A program made the position numbers and the translations under genes. Positions 1 to 8,339 of a stretch of 64,000 nucleotides of DNA are shown here, one piece after another. The notes beneath the pieces were generated by a model. It was not told the DNA's origin and searched no databases. It was given only the letters and a program-made list of their open reading frames with translations. The stretch is from Modicisalibacter ilicicola DSM 19980 (GTDB lineage: Bacteria; Pseudomonadota; Gammaproteobacteria; Pseudomonadales; Halomonadaceae). How positions within the stretch are numbered: position 1 is the first letter of the stretch; each line of letters starts with the position of its first letter. Location of the stretch: the NCBI RefSeq assembly GCF_900128925.1, contig NZ_FQUJ01000003.1:206940-270939 (forward strand). The letters run 5' to 3'.

Positions 1-2
1 GA

Positions 3-77
3 TGGTGGGTCGTGTAGGATTCGAACCTACGACCAATTGGTTAAAAGCCAACTGCTCTACCACTGAGCTAACGACCC
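3..77 (-). tRNA. tRNA-Lys (anticodon TTT)
   Basis: The reverse complement starts GGGTCGTTAGCTCAG and ends in ACGACCC followed by an encoded CCA. The 7-bp acceptor stem GGGTCGT/ACGACCC pairs perfectly, the T-loop GGTTCGAATCC is standard, and the anticodon loop CTTTTAA gives TTT, so the tRNA reads AAA/AAG lysine codons. It lies at the window edge, next to a vapBC pair. Confidence 0.96.
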
Positions 78-204
78 CCTCGACAGGGCGCACATATTAC
101 TGACAGCGCTTCAGGATGACAAGTAGGTTTTGATTGACAAGCACATTGCCAGCGCCCATTCCTTACCCCATAGTAAGGAAAAACCGAAATTGAAGGATTG
201 CTTC

Positions 205-447
205 ATGACAACTTCAACGCTTACTTCCAAAGGACAGGTAACGATTCCTGCCCAAGTTCGAGCCTCGCTAGGAGTCGGCGCCGGGGACCGAATAGAGTTC
301 GTGGAGGTTGAAGAGGGCAAGTTCGCCATCCTGGCGGTCAATCGCTCCATTCAGGAGCTCAAGGGCATGATTCGCAAGCCAAAGAGGCCCGTGAGTATCG
401 AGGAGATGAACGCCGCCATCGCCCGGCAAGGAGCAGGCTCGGAATGA
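205..447 (+). CDS. vapB: VapB-type antitoxin, AbrB/SpoVT family
   Basis: This is an 80-residue protein. Its N-terminus has the swapped-hairpin AbrB DNA-binding signature (TSKGQVTIPAQVRASLGV, residues 7-24), followed by an acidic strand region and a basic C-terminal tail that in VapB proteins wraps the toxin. The start was placed at ATG 205 because GAAGGA sits 8 bases upstream; an upstream in-frame ATG at 130 would add an unrelated leader. The stop overlaps the vapC start (ATGA), so the two genes are translationally coupled. By analogy with VapBC operons it neutralises the downstream PIN nuclease and represses its own promoter. Confidence 0.88.
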   Translation: MTTSTLTSKGQVTIPAQVRASLGVGAGDRIEFVEVEEGKFAILAVNRSIQELKGMIRKPKRPVSIEEMNAAIARQGAGSE

Positions 448-839
448 TCGGCCTGGATACCAACGTGGTCGTTCGCTACGTGGCTCAGGACGACCCACAG
501 CAGTCGCCCAAGGCCACGGCAATGATCGAATCCCTTTCCGCGGACGAACCCGGCTTTATCACGATGGTATCGATGGTGGAATTGGTGTGGGTACTGCAAA
601 GCTGTTACCAAGCCACCAAGGAAGAAGTCGTCGGCGTTCTCGAAACCATTCTGAGAACGCGAGAACTGGTCGTCGAGCAAGCGGAAATCGTTTGGCAAGC
701 CCTGCGGTGTTTCGACGGTGCCAAGGCAGATTTCGCTGACTGCCTGATCGAACGCTGCGCCAGCGCGGCTGGATGCAGCCACATGGTGACGTTCGACAAG
801 CAGGCTGCCAAAGCCGCCGGCATGCGGCAGCTGACCTGA
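444..839 (+). CDS. vapC: VapC-type toxin, PIN-domain ribonuclease
   Basis: This 131-residue protein is a complete PIN domain. The expected acidic metal-binding residues are visible: D5 in LDTNVVVRY, E46 in VSMVELVWVL, D96/D99 in KADFADCLIE, and D118 in TFDKQAA. PIN toxins of this class cleave RNA (often initiator tRNA or rRNA) in an Mg2+-dependent manner; the target cannot be read from sequence. It overlaps the antitoxin gene by four bases. No frameshift or missing catalytic residue is seen, so the pair looks functional. Confidence 0.9.
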   Translation: MIGLDTNVVVRYVAQDDPQQSPKATAMIESLSADEPGFITMVSMVELVWVLQSCYQATKEEVVGVLETILRTRELVVEQAEIVWQALRCFDGAKADFADCLIERCASAAGCSHMVTFDKQAAKAAGMRQLT

Positions 840-857
840 CTCAAGGACGCTACAAGG

Positions 858-1616
858 TTACTCTTCCAGAATACTCTCCAGCTCCCGGGTCGCTTCGCGC
901 ATCAGCGGCACCTGCTTCAACAACTGCTCGATAGGCTGGCGCATGCTGGGAGCGTGAATCGCCAAGGATGCCAGCACATGATTGGCTCGGTCGTAGACCG
1001 GCACCGCCACTGCCACCATGCCTTCGATGAACTCCTCGTTGTCGGTGCTGATGCGCTCGCGCTCGATGAGCTTCAGCCGCTCTTCGAGTTGCTCGGGAGT
1101 CGTTGCCGTATGGGGGGTATGCGGCTTGAGGGCAAGGCTCGCGATCAGGGTGCGACGCTGTTCCCGAGGCATCAACGCCAGAAACAGCTTGCCGCTGGCG
1201 GTGCAGTGCAGCGGCAGCCGGGACCCCGGCACCAGTTGCACGCGCACCGGCCAGTTGGTCTCGACCCGATCGAAGTAGATGACCTCGTGCTCGCTGCGCA
1301 CCGAAAGGTTGCAGGTCTCCCCCACCTGCTCCGCCAAGCGCTGCAGCACGGCGCGCAGCGACGCGCTGACGCTGGGGTTGGCGAGTATCCCGAAGGCCAG
1401 CTGTTTCATGCGTGGGCCCGGCGCGAGATGGCGACCATCCAGCTCGCGCTTGATCAATCCTTCCTGTTCCAGCTGTCCCAGTAGCCGGTGTGCCGTGGGC
1501 TTGGGAATATCCAGCCGCTTGCCGATCTCCGCGGCGGTCACCCCGCCCTCGGCCCGCACCACCTCTTCCATGATGGCAATGGCTCTGAGCAGCGTGGAAT
1601 TCGTGGACAGTGACAT
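858..1616 (-). CDS. IclR-family transcriptional regulator
   Basis: The protein has 252 residues, typical for IclR. An N-terminal winged helix-turn-helix (about residues 8-65; GGVTAAEIGKRLDIPKPTAH) is followed by the IclR effector-binding domain with conserved features (CTASGKLFLA; EEFIEGMVAVAVPV). The start was chosen at ATG 1616 because GGGAG lies 6 bases upstream; a longer N-terminus is open but lacks homology. The gene sits just downstream of the TRAP transporter genes on the same strand, so it probably regulates that transporter and the divergent GMC oxidoreductase in response to their substrate. Whether it activates or represses is not visible. Confidence 0.9.
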   Translation of the reverse strand: MSLSTNSTLLRAIAIMEEVVRAEGGVTAAEIGKRLDIPKPTAHRLLGQLEQEGLIKRELDGRHLAPGPRMKQLAFGILANPSVSASLRAVLQRLAEQVGETCNLSVRSEHEVIYFDRVETNWPVRVQLVPGSRLPLHCTASGKLFLALMPREQRRTLIASLALKPHTPHTATTPEQLEERLKLIERERISTDNEEFIEGMVAVAVPVYDRANHVLASLAIHAPSMRQPIEQLLKQVPLMREATRELESILEE

Positions 1617-1707
1617 GCAATGCTCCCTGCCGTGTTCGAGGCCGCAATGATACCGCGGCACGTGGCCAGACCACGAGCCGCGGCACGGGAACCCCCTGCC
1701 CGAGTGT

Positions 1708-2994
1708 TCAGCTGCCGCCGAAGGACACCAGATAGAGCGACAGCGAGGGCCACAGGGCGATGGTCAGCCAGCACAGCACCAGCACGAAGAAGTAAGGCAG
1801 GATAAACTTCACCAGTCGCAGGTAGGGGATGCCGGTGATGCTGCTGGCGACATAGAGGTTCAGGCCGAAGGGCGGCGTGATGAAACCGATGGCCGCGCCC
1901 ACCAGGAAGATCACCGAGAAGTGCACCGGGTCCACCCCCACGTTCTGGGCGATCGGCGCCAGGATGGGTGCCAGGATGATGGTGATCGGCAGGCTCTCCA
2001 GCACCATGCCCGCCACCAGGATGATCACCATGCAGATCCCCAGCACGAGGTAGTAGTTGCCCAGCCCGAGCAGCAGGTCGTTGAGCAACTGTCCTACCCC
2101 GAGCACGGACAACAGCTGCTGCATGACCACGGAGATCGCGATCAGGGGGGCCAGCATCCCGGCGATCTGCCCCGAGCGCAACAGGATGGCCGGCAGGTTC
2201 CTGAACTTGATCTCCCGGGTGATCAGAAGTCCGGCGATCAGCGTGAAGCCGACGGTGACCGCCGCCGCCTCGGTGGGCGAGAACTTGCCGGAGTAGATGC
2301 CATAGAGCACCACGCCGATGGTCGCGAATCCCAGGTAGGCCTTGCCTGCATGGCGCAGGCTGTCACCCGGCCGGAACGGAATGAGCGTGCCCCAGCGGTT
2401 GCGGCGGGCGACCCAGTTGCAGGCCAGCATCATCACCAGCACCATCAGCGCGCCCGGCACCATGCCGGCGATGAACAGGTCGCTGATCGACAGGTTCATC
2501 ATGAACCCGTAGACGATGAAGATGATGCTCGGCGGAATGATGATGCCCACGGTACCGCCGGAGGCCGCCGTGGCCGCGGAAAAGCGCTCGTCGTAGCCGT
2601 TCTTGACCATCTCCGGCTGCATGATGGAACCGATGGTCGCGGTGGTGCCGGCGTTGGACCCGGAGATTGCCGCGAACAGACCACAGGCTCCGAGAGTGGC
2701 CATGCCCATGCCGCCACGCATCCAGCCCACCACCGAGTAGGCGAAGTCCGATAATCGCTTGGCGATCCCCGCGGCGTTGATCAGATCCCCGGTGAGAATG
2801 AACAGGGGCAACGCCAGCAAGCCGAAGAAGCGCAGCCCCTGGAACAGGGTCACCCCGATGTTGGCCAGGCTGAAGTCGATGATGATGCTCACGCCGACCA
2901 CCCAAAGGCCGATCACCAGGAAGATCGGCACGCCGATGAGAAACAGCCCCACGATCACGAAGGTGACGAGGCCGATCAAGGTACCATCCGTCAT
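1708..2994 (-). CDS. dctM: TRAP transporter large permease subunit, DctM family
   Basis: A 428-residue, very hydrophobic protein with about 12 membrane segments and typical DctM motifs (ALPLFILTGDLINAAGIAKRL; ISGSNAGTTATIGSIMQPEM; GFITPPFGLNLYVASSI). It forms the sodium-driven channel of a tripartite ATP-independent periplasmic transporter. The start at 2994 has an excellent AAAGGAGG ribosome-binding site; a longer open frame reaching into dctQ is spurious. It is the third gene of the operon dctP-dctQ-dctM (gaps 13 and 11 bp). The substrate is not identifiable from this subunit. Confidence 0.93.
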   Translation of the reverse strand: MTDGTLIGLVTFVIVGLFLIGVPIFLVIGLWVVGVSIIIDFSLANIGVTLFQGLRFFGLLALPLFILTGDLINAAGIAKRLSDFAYSVVGWMRGGMGMATLGACGLFAAISGSNAGTTATIGSIMQPEMVKNGYDERFSAATAASGGTVGIIIPPSIIFIVYGFMMNLSISDLFIAGMVPGALMVLVMMLACNWVARRNRWGTLIPFRPGDSLRHAGKAYLGFATIGVVLYGIYSGKFSPTEAAAVTVGFTLIAGLLITREIKFRNLPAILLRSGQIAGMLAPLIAISVVMQQLLSVLGVGQLLNDLLLGLGNYYLVLGICMVIILVAGMVLESLPITIILAPILAPIAQNVGVDPVHFSVIFLVGAAIGFITPPFGLNLYVASSITGIPYLRLVKFILPYFFVLVLCWLTIALWPSLSLYLVSFGGS

Positions 2995-3005
2995 GACAGC
3001 CTCCT

Positions 3006-3566
3006 TTAGTCCATGATCGCAGGTTGCAGATGGAAGGACTCGCCGCGCTTGAAACGCTGGATGTCCATGTACAGGTTCTGCAGTACGCGAAAGATCAGCA
3101 GCACCCAGGCGACCGGCGTGGCCAGATAGAACCACCACTGCATGACGTCGTTGGTACCACTCACGATGGCGAAGTTGTCATAGGCCAGGGTCACCTGCTG
3201 GGTCGAGTAGTAGATGACCAGCACACCGAAGCCGATCCACAACAAGGCATCCAGGATCAGGCACAGGAACTGCCCCACATAGGGCATGCGCATGCGCAAC
3301 TCGTTGAGGGAGAGGTGGCTGCGCTTCTTCACGTTGAGCGACGCGCCGAACCAAGTCAGCCACAGGAACAGCAGGATGGGGATGCTGGTGCTCCAGGCAA
3401 CCTGCTGGCTGAACAGGAAACGCCGGATCACCTCGACGAAGATGATGCCCGCCATCCCCGAATAGGCGATCAGGATGATCGTCTTCTCCAGGTTCTCGTC
3501 GAGCCACAGAAAGGGTCTGAGCCAGGCCGGACGGGCCCGGCCTGGAGTGTTGTCGTCATGGGTCAT
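3006..3566 (-). CDS. dctQ: TRAP transporter small permease subunit, DctQ family
   Basis: The protein has 186 residues with four hydrophobic segments and the DctQ pattern of an N-terminal membrane helix followed by RRFLFSQQVAWSTSIPILLF and WLTWFGASLNVKKRSHLSL. DctQ assembles with DctM in the inner membrane. The start was set at ATG 3566 because a GGAG motif precedes it; an in-frame ATG seven codons upstream has no ribosome-binding site. It is located between dctP and dctM in one operon. Confidence 0.9.
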   Translation of the reverse strand: MTHDDNTPGRARPAWLRPFLWLDENLEKTIILIAYSGMAGIIFVEVIRRFLFSQQVAWSTSIPILLFLWLTWFGASLNVKKRSHLSLNELRMRMPYVGQFLCLILDALLWIGFGVLVIYYSTQQVTLAYDNFAIVSGTNDVMQWWFYLATPVAWVLLIFRVLQNLYMDIQRFKRGESFHLQPAIMD

Positions 3567-3579
3567 GGGAGTCTCCGGG

Positions 3580-4809
3580 TTATGCACGCCACCAGCGGTT
3601 CGGCTTCACGTTGACCGCCGCGGTGTCCCGAGGAATCTCTCGGGCGATATCGTGAATCTCCTGATAGACATCGACGCCGCCCGCCCAGCTGCTAAGGCGC
3701 TCGCGCCACTGCTCCCAAGGCTCGGGATTGAACTCCGGCGAACACATCTGCTCGGCCTGCTGGCGCACCTCGTCCGAGAGCGGCGCCACCCGCACGTTGT
3801 TCTTGGCAAAGACCGTGCCGGCCTGCGGGTTTTCCGTGGCGCCGACGACCTGGGTGCGTCCCGCCTCGTTCATGCCCTGGGTAAAGATCTGCGCGGTGTA
3901 GGCGGACTCCATCACCTGGTCCTGGAGATCGCTGCCCAGCTTGTCGAAGACCGGCAGGCTCATGGCGGTGTGCTCGGTCCCGGCGAAGAAGCGCAGGTCC
4001 ACCGCCTGGGACACCACCGGTGCCATGCCGGCATAGGCGACCGCGGCCATCCAGGTTTCCGCACCATCGAGCAGGCCCTGGCGCAGCCCATCCAGCGTCT
4101 CTTCCCAGGCCACCGGCACCGGGTTGAGATTCATCAGTTGCATGGCGATGCGGCCCAGCTGGGTGCCCGTCACCCGGTTCTTGGTGCCGGCCAGGTCCTC
4201 GAGGCTGGTGACCAGCGGCTTGTCTGCCCATTTGAGGCCCATCATCAGGCCACGCAGGTCGCAGTGGGTGAACAGGAACTGGATCTTGTGGCGATCACGC
4301 AGCGGCTCCCTGAAGAGCTTTTCGCTGCGGTTGTCGTAGAAGAAATGGAACATCGACGCCGTGGAGGGAAACATGTAGGCGAAGTCCAGCACGTTGTAAT
4401 AGGGTGCGCCGCCGGCCGAGTTCTGGGTCGAGGCCGAGAACATATCGACGATGCCCTGCTGGGTCTTGCTCACGCAGTCGAGCTGGTTGCAGACCTCGTT
4501 GCTGCCCATGAACTCGACCCGGATGGCGCCATTGGTACGGGCCTCGATATCCCGGGCAAAGAACAGCTGGCCGGACTTCTGGATATCCAGGTTCCGATCG
4601 TTGAAGCCTGAGGCCCCGAAACGCAACGTGTGTTTCGGCGTGGTCTGACTGCGCTGCTTCTCCTCTTCTTCCGCGGCCCGCGCCAGGCTCGAGGCAGTCA
4701 TGGTGGCCCCCAGACCGGAGGCGGCCAGCAAGGTCGAGGTCAGGCCGAAGCGGCCGGAGATGCGGACGAAATCGCGACGGGAGATGCCCGTCTCTTGTTG
4801 TTGGCTCAT
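3580..4809 (-). CDS. dctP: TRAP transporter periplasmic substrate-binding protein, DctP family
   Basis: This 409-residue solute receptor has a twin-arginine type signal peptide: SRRDFVRISGRFG near residues 9-21, a hydrophobic stretch, then an A-x-A cleavage region (ARA) before an acidic mature N-terminus. Export through Tat would imply folding in the cytoplasm, which is less usual for these proteins. The body shows the DctP fold (DRNLDIQKSGQLFFARDIEA; KPLVTSLEDLAGTKNRVTG). The start at 4809 follows AGGAG. It is the first gene of the dctPQM operon, transcribed away from the GMC oxidoreductase. The ligand is unknown; the neighbours suggest an alcohol, polyol or amino alcohol that the oxidoreductase would oxidise. 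Confidence 0.9.
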   Translation of the reverse strand: MSQQQETGISRRDFVRISGRFGLTSTLLAASGLGATMTASSLARAAEEEEKQRSQTTPKHTLRFGASGFNDRNLDIQKSGQLFFARDIEARTNGAIRVEFMGSNEVCNQLDCVSKTQQGIVDMFSASTQNSAGGAPYYNVLDFAYMFPSTASMFHFFYDNRSEKLFREPLRDRHKIQFLFTHCDLRGLMMGLKWADKPLVTSLEDLAGTKNRVTGTQLGRIAMQLMNLNPVPVAWEETLDGLRQGLLDGAETWMAAVAYAGMAPVVSQAVDLRFFAGTEHTAMSLPVFDKLGSDLQDQVMESAYTAQIFTQGMNEAGRTQVVGATENPQAGTVFAKNNVRVAPLSDEVRQQAEQMCSPEFNPEPWEQWRERLSSWAGGVDVYQEIHDIAREIPRDTAAVNVKPNRWWRA

Positions 4810-4915
4810 GGAGGGCTCCTGGTGTGCTGATTGTTGTGATGGCCCAAGGGGCTTGATCAAAGCTAGGCCACTCCCACCCAGGATGCAAATTATTTTGAAA
4901 TATTTTGTCTCAATA

Positions 4916-4944
4916 TTGACCAGCGGACCTCAATGAACAATCAT
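4916..4944 (+). promoter_or_regulatory. candidate sigma-70 promoter for the GMC oxidoreductase
   Basis: TTGACC at 4916-4921 and AATCAT at 4939-4944 are separated by 17 bases in the AT-rich divergent intergenic region. The -10 match is weak. This region probably also holds the IclR operator: related words TTTTGTCTCA and AAATGTCTCA occur on both sides of the promoter. Confidence 0.3.
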
Positions 4945-4979
4945 ATCGGAACAAAATGTCTCACTAACAAAGGTGACAT

Positions 4980-6608
4980 ATGTCCATGTCAGCCCCTCGC
5001 CCCTCCGAATACGACTACATCATTATCGGGGCTGGCTCCGCCGGCTGCGTACTCGCCAACCGCCTGAGCGAGGACCCGGGTGTCGAGGTATTGCTGCTCG
5101 AGGCCGGCGGACGTGACTGGAACCCCTGGATCCATGTGCCGGTGGGCTACTTCAAGACCATGCACAATCCGGCCACCGACTGGTGCTACCTGACCGAACC
5201 CGATCCCGGCATCGCCAATCGGCAACTGCAGTGGCCTCGGGGCAAGGTGCTGGGCGGCTCGAGTTCGCTCAACGGACTCCTGTACATTCGCGGCCAGAAG
5301 CAGGATTACGATGACTGGGCGGGGGACGGCAACACCGGTTGGGACTATGCCTCCGTGCTGCCCTACTTCAAGAAATCCGAATGCCAGTCCCGAGGCGCCG
5401 ACGACTACCACGGCGTGGACGGCCCCCTGCACGTCTCCGACCTGCGTCTGCGGCGCGAGATCGCCGAGCGCTTCATCGACGCTGCCAAGGCGATCGGCAT
5501 CCCCGGCAACAGCGACGTCAATGGCCAGGATCAGGAAGGCGTCGGCTACTTCCAGCAGACTGCCTTCAAGGGGTTTCGCTGCAGCACTGCCAAGGCTTTT
5601 CTACGTCCGGCCCGCAAGCGCCGCAATCTGACGGTGATGACCCGCGCCCAGTGCAAGCAACTGCTACTCGACGGCAAGCACGTTCATGGCGTGGTCTTCG
5701 AGCACCAGAAGCAGGAGAAGACCGCCCGGGCACGGCGCGAGGTCATTCTCAGCAGCGGCGCCATCGGTTCGCCGCAGATCCTGCAGTGTTCCGGCATCGG
5801 CGAGCCCGAGCACCTGAAGTCGGTGGGCGTGGAGTGTCGGCACACCCTGCCCGGCGTGGGCGAGAACCTGCAGGACCACCTGCAGGTGCGCCTGGTCTTC
5901 AAGACAAGCTGCAGCACCCTCAACGATGAGGTGCGCCACCCTCTGAAACAGTTCATGGTAGGCACCCAGTATGTCCTGACCCGTACCGGGCCGCTGACCC
6001 TGGCGGCCAGCCAGGTCTATGTCTTCACCCAGTCCCGGGAGGGGCTGGATCGACCGGACATCCAGTTCCACATGCAGCCGCTGAGCGCCGACAAGCCCGC
6101 GGAAGGCGTGCACCCATTCTCTGCCTTCACCTCGTCGGTGTGCCAGTTGCGCCCGCACAGTCGCGGCAGGGTGCGCATCACCAGTGCGAACCCGCTCGAC
6201 TACCCGGCGATCCATCCGAACTACCTGAGCGCCGAGGAAGACCAGCGCGTCGTGGTGGACGCCATCAAGGTGGCGCGGCGCATCGCCGAGGCAAAGCCGC
6301 TGGAAGAAGTCATCACCGAAGAGTACGTGCCGGGAGAAAAATTCCAGACCGATGAAGAGCTGCTCGACGCCGCGCGTCAGTACAGCCAGACCATCTACCA
6401 CCCCACCAGCACCTGCAAGATGGGCAGCGACAGCGACCCCATGGCGGTGGTCGATGCGCGCCTGCGGGTTCACGGCCTGAGCGGGTTGCGAGTGGTCGAC
6501 GCCTCCATCATGCCGAGCATCGTCTCAGGCAATACCAACGCCCCCACCATCATGATCGCGGAGAAGGCCGCCGACATGATCAAGGAGGATCATGGCGGTC
6601 CGTCATAA
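4980..6608 (+). CDS. GMC-family oxidoreductase, choline dehydrogenase-like
   Basis: This 542-residue flavoprotein has the N-terminal FAD-binding motif GAGSAGCVLANRL (from residue 17) and an acidic residue ending the second strand (LLLEAGG). GMC signature 1 (GKVLGGSSSLNGLLYIRGQ) and signature 2 (SSGAIGSPQILQCSGIG) follow. The C-terminus carries the active-site histidine regions (YHPTSTCKMG; GLRVVDASIMP; GNTNAPTIMIAEKAADMI). It oxidises an alcohol group using FAD. Similarity to BetA is at family level, and there is no betB or betI nearby, so a glycine-betaine role is not supported. Divergence from dctPQM suggests import and oxidation of one substrate under IclR control. The start at ATG 4980 follows AAAGGTGAC. 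Confidence 0.88.
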   Translation: MSMSAPRPSEYDYIIIGAGSAGCVLANRLSEDPGVEVLLLEAGGRDWNPWIHVPVGYFKTMHNPATDWCYLTEPDPGIANRQLQWPRGKVLGGSSSLNGLLYIRGQKQDYDDWAGDGNTGWDYASVLPYFKKSECQSRGADDYHGVDGPLHVSDLRLRREIAERFIDAAKAIGIPGNSDVNGQDQEGVGYFQQTAFKGFRCSTAKAFLRPARKRRNLTVMTRAQCKQLLLDGKHVHGVVFEHQKQEKTARARREVILSSGAIGSPQILQCSGIGEPEHLKSVGVECRHTLPGVGENLQDHLQVRLVFKTSCSTLNDEVRHPLKQFMVGTQYVLTRTGPLTLAASQVYVFTQSREGLDRPDIQFHMQPLSADKPAEGVHPFSAFTSSVCQLRPHSRGRVRITSANPLDYPAIHPNYLSAEEDQRVVVDAIKVARRIAEAKPLEEVITEEYVPGEKFQTDEELLDAARQYSQTIYHPTSTCKMGSDSDPMAVVDARLRVHGLSGLRVVDASIMPSIVSGNTNAPTIMIAEKAADMIKEDHGGPS

Positions 6609-6655
6609 GAAAAGCGAATAGCGATACGTGGCTAACAACTGGATCGAATAAAAAA

Positions 6656-6674
6656 GGCGCCAGAGTCTGACGCC
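6656..6674. terminator. imperfect stem-loop flanked by A-tract
   Basis: GGCGCCAGA/TCTGACGCC forms an interrupted stem next to a run of seven A on the plus strand. On the minus strand this reads as a stem followed by T7. It lies after the GMC gene and before the transposon. The loop is very short, so termination is uncertain. Confidence 0.3.
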
Positions 6675-6821
6675 ATGAAAAGCTCACGATCCCGTGAACA
6701 AAAAACGAATCTAGGCGCTGTCTGAAAAGTCGGTGAGCGAAGTCCAGCGCTAAGCCCGCTCCTGCGGGCTAACGCATTTCCCACATCCGTGTGGGTTACA
6801 AAGCAAAAATTGATGAAAGAA

Positions 6822-6849
6822 CGGAGTTTACATGTTGTAAATGAGTATC
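6822..6849 (+). repeat. left half of a dispersed intergenic repeat split by the transposon
   Basis: The segment starting cggagtttacatg continues, after removal of the transposon and one copy of its target duplication, into 10230-10280. The rejoined sequence resembles 55046-55117 between guaB and guaA (shared words cggagtttacatg, gtaaatgag, tttaac, gagcgcag or aagcgcag). It is probably a genus-specific repetitive extragenic element. Confidence 0.6.
6842..6849 (+). repeat. 8-bp target-site duplication, left copy
   Basis: TGAGTATC directly precedes the left inverted repeat and is repeated exactly at 10222-10229. Eight bases is the usual ISL3-family target duplication. Confidence 0.93.
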
Positions 6850-6873
6850 GGGTAAGCGGATTAAATGGTTGAT
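6850..6873 (+). repeat. left terminal inverted repeat of the ISL3 element
   Basis: It starts GGGTAAGCGGATTAAATGG and pairs with 10198-10221 in reverse complement, with mismatches only at positions 6, 7 and 14 of 24. Confidence 0.93.
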
Positions 6874-6936
6874 CTTACCTTTGCATGAGAGTGAGACAGA
6901 CCGGCATCTCATCGGATTATCTGGTTGATGCTTCAC

Positions 6937-7344
6937 CTACTGCTGGTGCATGTTTCCTTCGCTAATTCCAGCAAGAACCCCACACGCCTCAACTTCCCGG
7001 TCATCGTTGCAACTCGCTCTCAGTGAAACGAGTTGTTTCTCAAGCGCTTGCAGAGCGGTTATCTGCGACCGCACATGAGAGATGTGATCATCGAGCAAGG
7101 CGTTGACGGCGGTACAAGGCTGATGAGGGTCGTCCTGATAGCTCTGTAGTTCGTGAATCTCAGCCAGTGACAGGCCCAGGATTCTGCAGCGACGGATGAA
7201 GGCCAGCCCCTCACCATGCTTCTCGGTATAGACACGGTAACCGTTGTCCTGCCGATCAGGCGGCGGCAACAAGCCCTGCTGTTCATAGAAGCGGATCGTC
7301 TGTGTTTCGACCCCTACCAACTGCGCCAACTGACCAATGCGCAT
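6937..7344 (-). CDS. MerR-family metal-responsive regulator, CadR/PbrR-like
   Basis: The protein has 135 residues. The N-terminal MerR winged helix (MRIGQLAQLVGVETQTIRFY) is followed by the dimerisation helix and a C-terminal metal site. Cysteines at 53, 77, 112 and 121 include the C77/C112 pair and a third cysteine near 119-121, as in CadR and PbrR sensors of Cd(II)/Pb(II). The ATG at 7344 follows GGAGGAGG. It is divergent from the HMA-CDF transporter and presumably twists the intervening 19-bp-spacer promoter when metal is bound. Which metal is sensed is inferred only from the cysteine pattern. Confidence 0.9.
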   Translation of the reverse strand: MRIGQLAQLVGVETQTIRFYEQQGLLPPPDRQDNGYRVYTEKHGEGLAFIRRCRILGLSLAEIHELQSYQDDPHQPCTAVNALLDDHISHVRSQITALQALEKQLVSLRASCNDDREVEACGVLAGISEGNMHQQ

Positions 7345-7375
7345 CAGCCTCCTCCCCAACGGATTCTTTACTCTA

Positions 7376-7406
7376 TTGACCTTATAGTAGCTTTATAGTT
7401 TTAAAT
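7376..7406 (+). promoter_or_regulatory. MerR-type promoter/operator with 19-bp spacer
   Basis: The -35 TTGACC (7376-7381) and -10 TTAAAT (7401-7406) are separated by 19 bases, the over-long spacer that MerR-family activators correct. The spacer holds an imperfect dyad (CTTATAGTAGCTTTATAG). It drives the HMA-CDF transporter and probably the downstream lspA. Confidence 0.82.
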
Positions 7407-7439
7407 GGTACCACAACATTGTTCAAGTGGAGTCGTATC

Positions 7440-8336
7440 ATGAGCAAATCCTGTGGTGGCGCCTGTGGCGGTGATGCAACGTCCGCAGCGGATACCGATA
7501 TACAGGCCTCCTCCGAGGCGCCAGGGAGATGGGTCAGTGTTTATGCCGTGCCGAAGATGGACTGTCCATCAGAAGAACGAATGATTCGCCTAGCCCTGAA
7601 CGGCTTTGAGGAGATTCGGGCGCTGTCCTTCGACTTGTCGAACCGCCGGCTGAAGGTCGTGCATGACGGCGAGGTCGAGCCCGTCACCTCGAAACTGAAG
7701 ACCTTGGGGCTAGGCGCCTCGCTTCAGGAAACCGTCGCTGCAAATCCGGAGACCATCAAGGCCGCCGAGTTTTCGGCAGCTTCTGCTAAGCAAGAATCCG
7801 GGACCCTGCGCTGGTTGCTCGGCATCAATGCACTTCTGTTCGTGGTGGAAATGACTGCCGGTCTGATCGCCCAGTCCACCGGCCTGATTGGAGAATCCCT
7901 GGACAATTTTGCCGATGCGGCGGTGTACGGGCTTGCCCTTTATGCGGTTGGACATAGCGTGAAAATGCAGGTACGTGCCGCGCATCTTGCTGGTGTATTG
8001 CAACTGATCTTGGCTGTGGGCGTGCTCGTAGAGGTGGTGAGACGCTTTGTATTCGGTAGTGAGCCTGAATCGCTGGTGATGATGGCTATCGCATTCGTCG
8101 CATTGATTGCCAATACCAGTTGTCTGCTGCTCATATCCAAACATCGGGAAGGCGGGGCGCACATGAAGGCAAGCTGGATATTCTCGGCCAACGACGTGGT
8201 GATCAACCTGGGGGTCATCACCGCCGGCGCCCTGGTCGCGTGGACCGGTTCCAATTATCCGGATCTGATTATCGGCACCATCGCGGGGGGCATTGTACTT
8301 AACGGTGCCAGACGCATTTTGGCGTTGAAGGGTTAA
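7440..8336 (+). CDS. cation transporter: HMA-like domain fused to a CDF (CzcD-like) efflux domain
   Basis: A 298-residue inner-membrane protein. Residues 1-20 are rich in Cys/Gly (MSKSCGGACGGD). About residues 34-100 resemble a ferredoxin-like HMA fold (VPKMDCPSEERMIRLALNGF). The rest is a cation-diffusion-facilitator membrane domain with five to six helices (GLIGESLDNFADAAVYGLAL; SANDVVINLGVITAGALVAW). It most likely exports divalent metal in exchange for protons. The start was set at ATG 7440 with GGAG upstream; a start at 7419 is also open. It sits behind the MerR-type promoter and 3 bp before lspA, as in ISPpu12-like elements. Confidence 0.87.
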   Translation: MSKSCGGACGGDATSAADTDIQASSEAPGRWVSVYAVPKMDCPSEERMIRLALNGFEEIRALSFDLSNRRLKVVHDGEVEPVTSKLKTLGLGASLQETVAANPETIKAAEFSAASAKQESGTLRWLLGINALLFVVEMTAGLIAQSTGLIGESLDNFADAAVYGLALYAVGHSVKMQVRAAHLAGVLQLILAVGVLVEVVRRFVFGSEPESLVMMAIAFVALIANTSCLLLISKHREGGAHMKASWIFSANDVVINLGVITAGALVAWTGSNYPDLIIGTIAGGIVLNGARRILALKG

Positions 8337-8339
8337 ATA

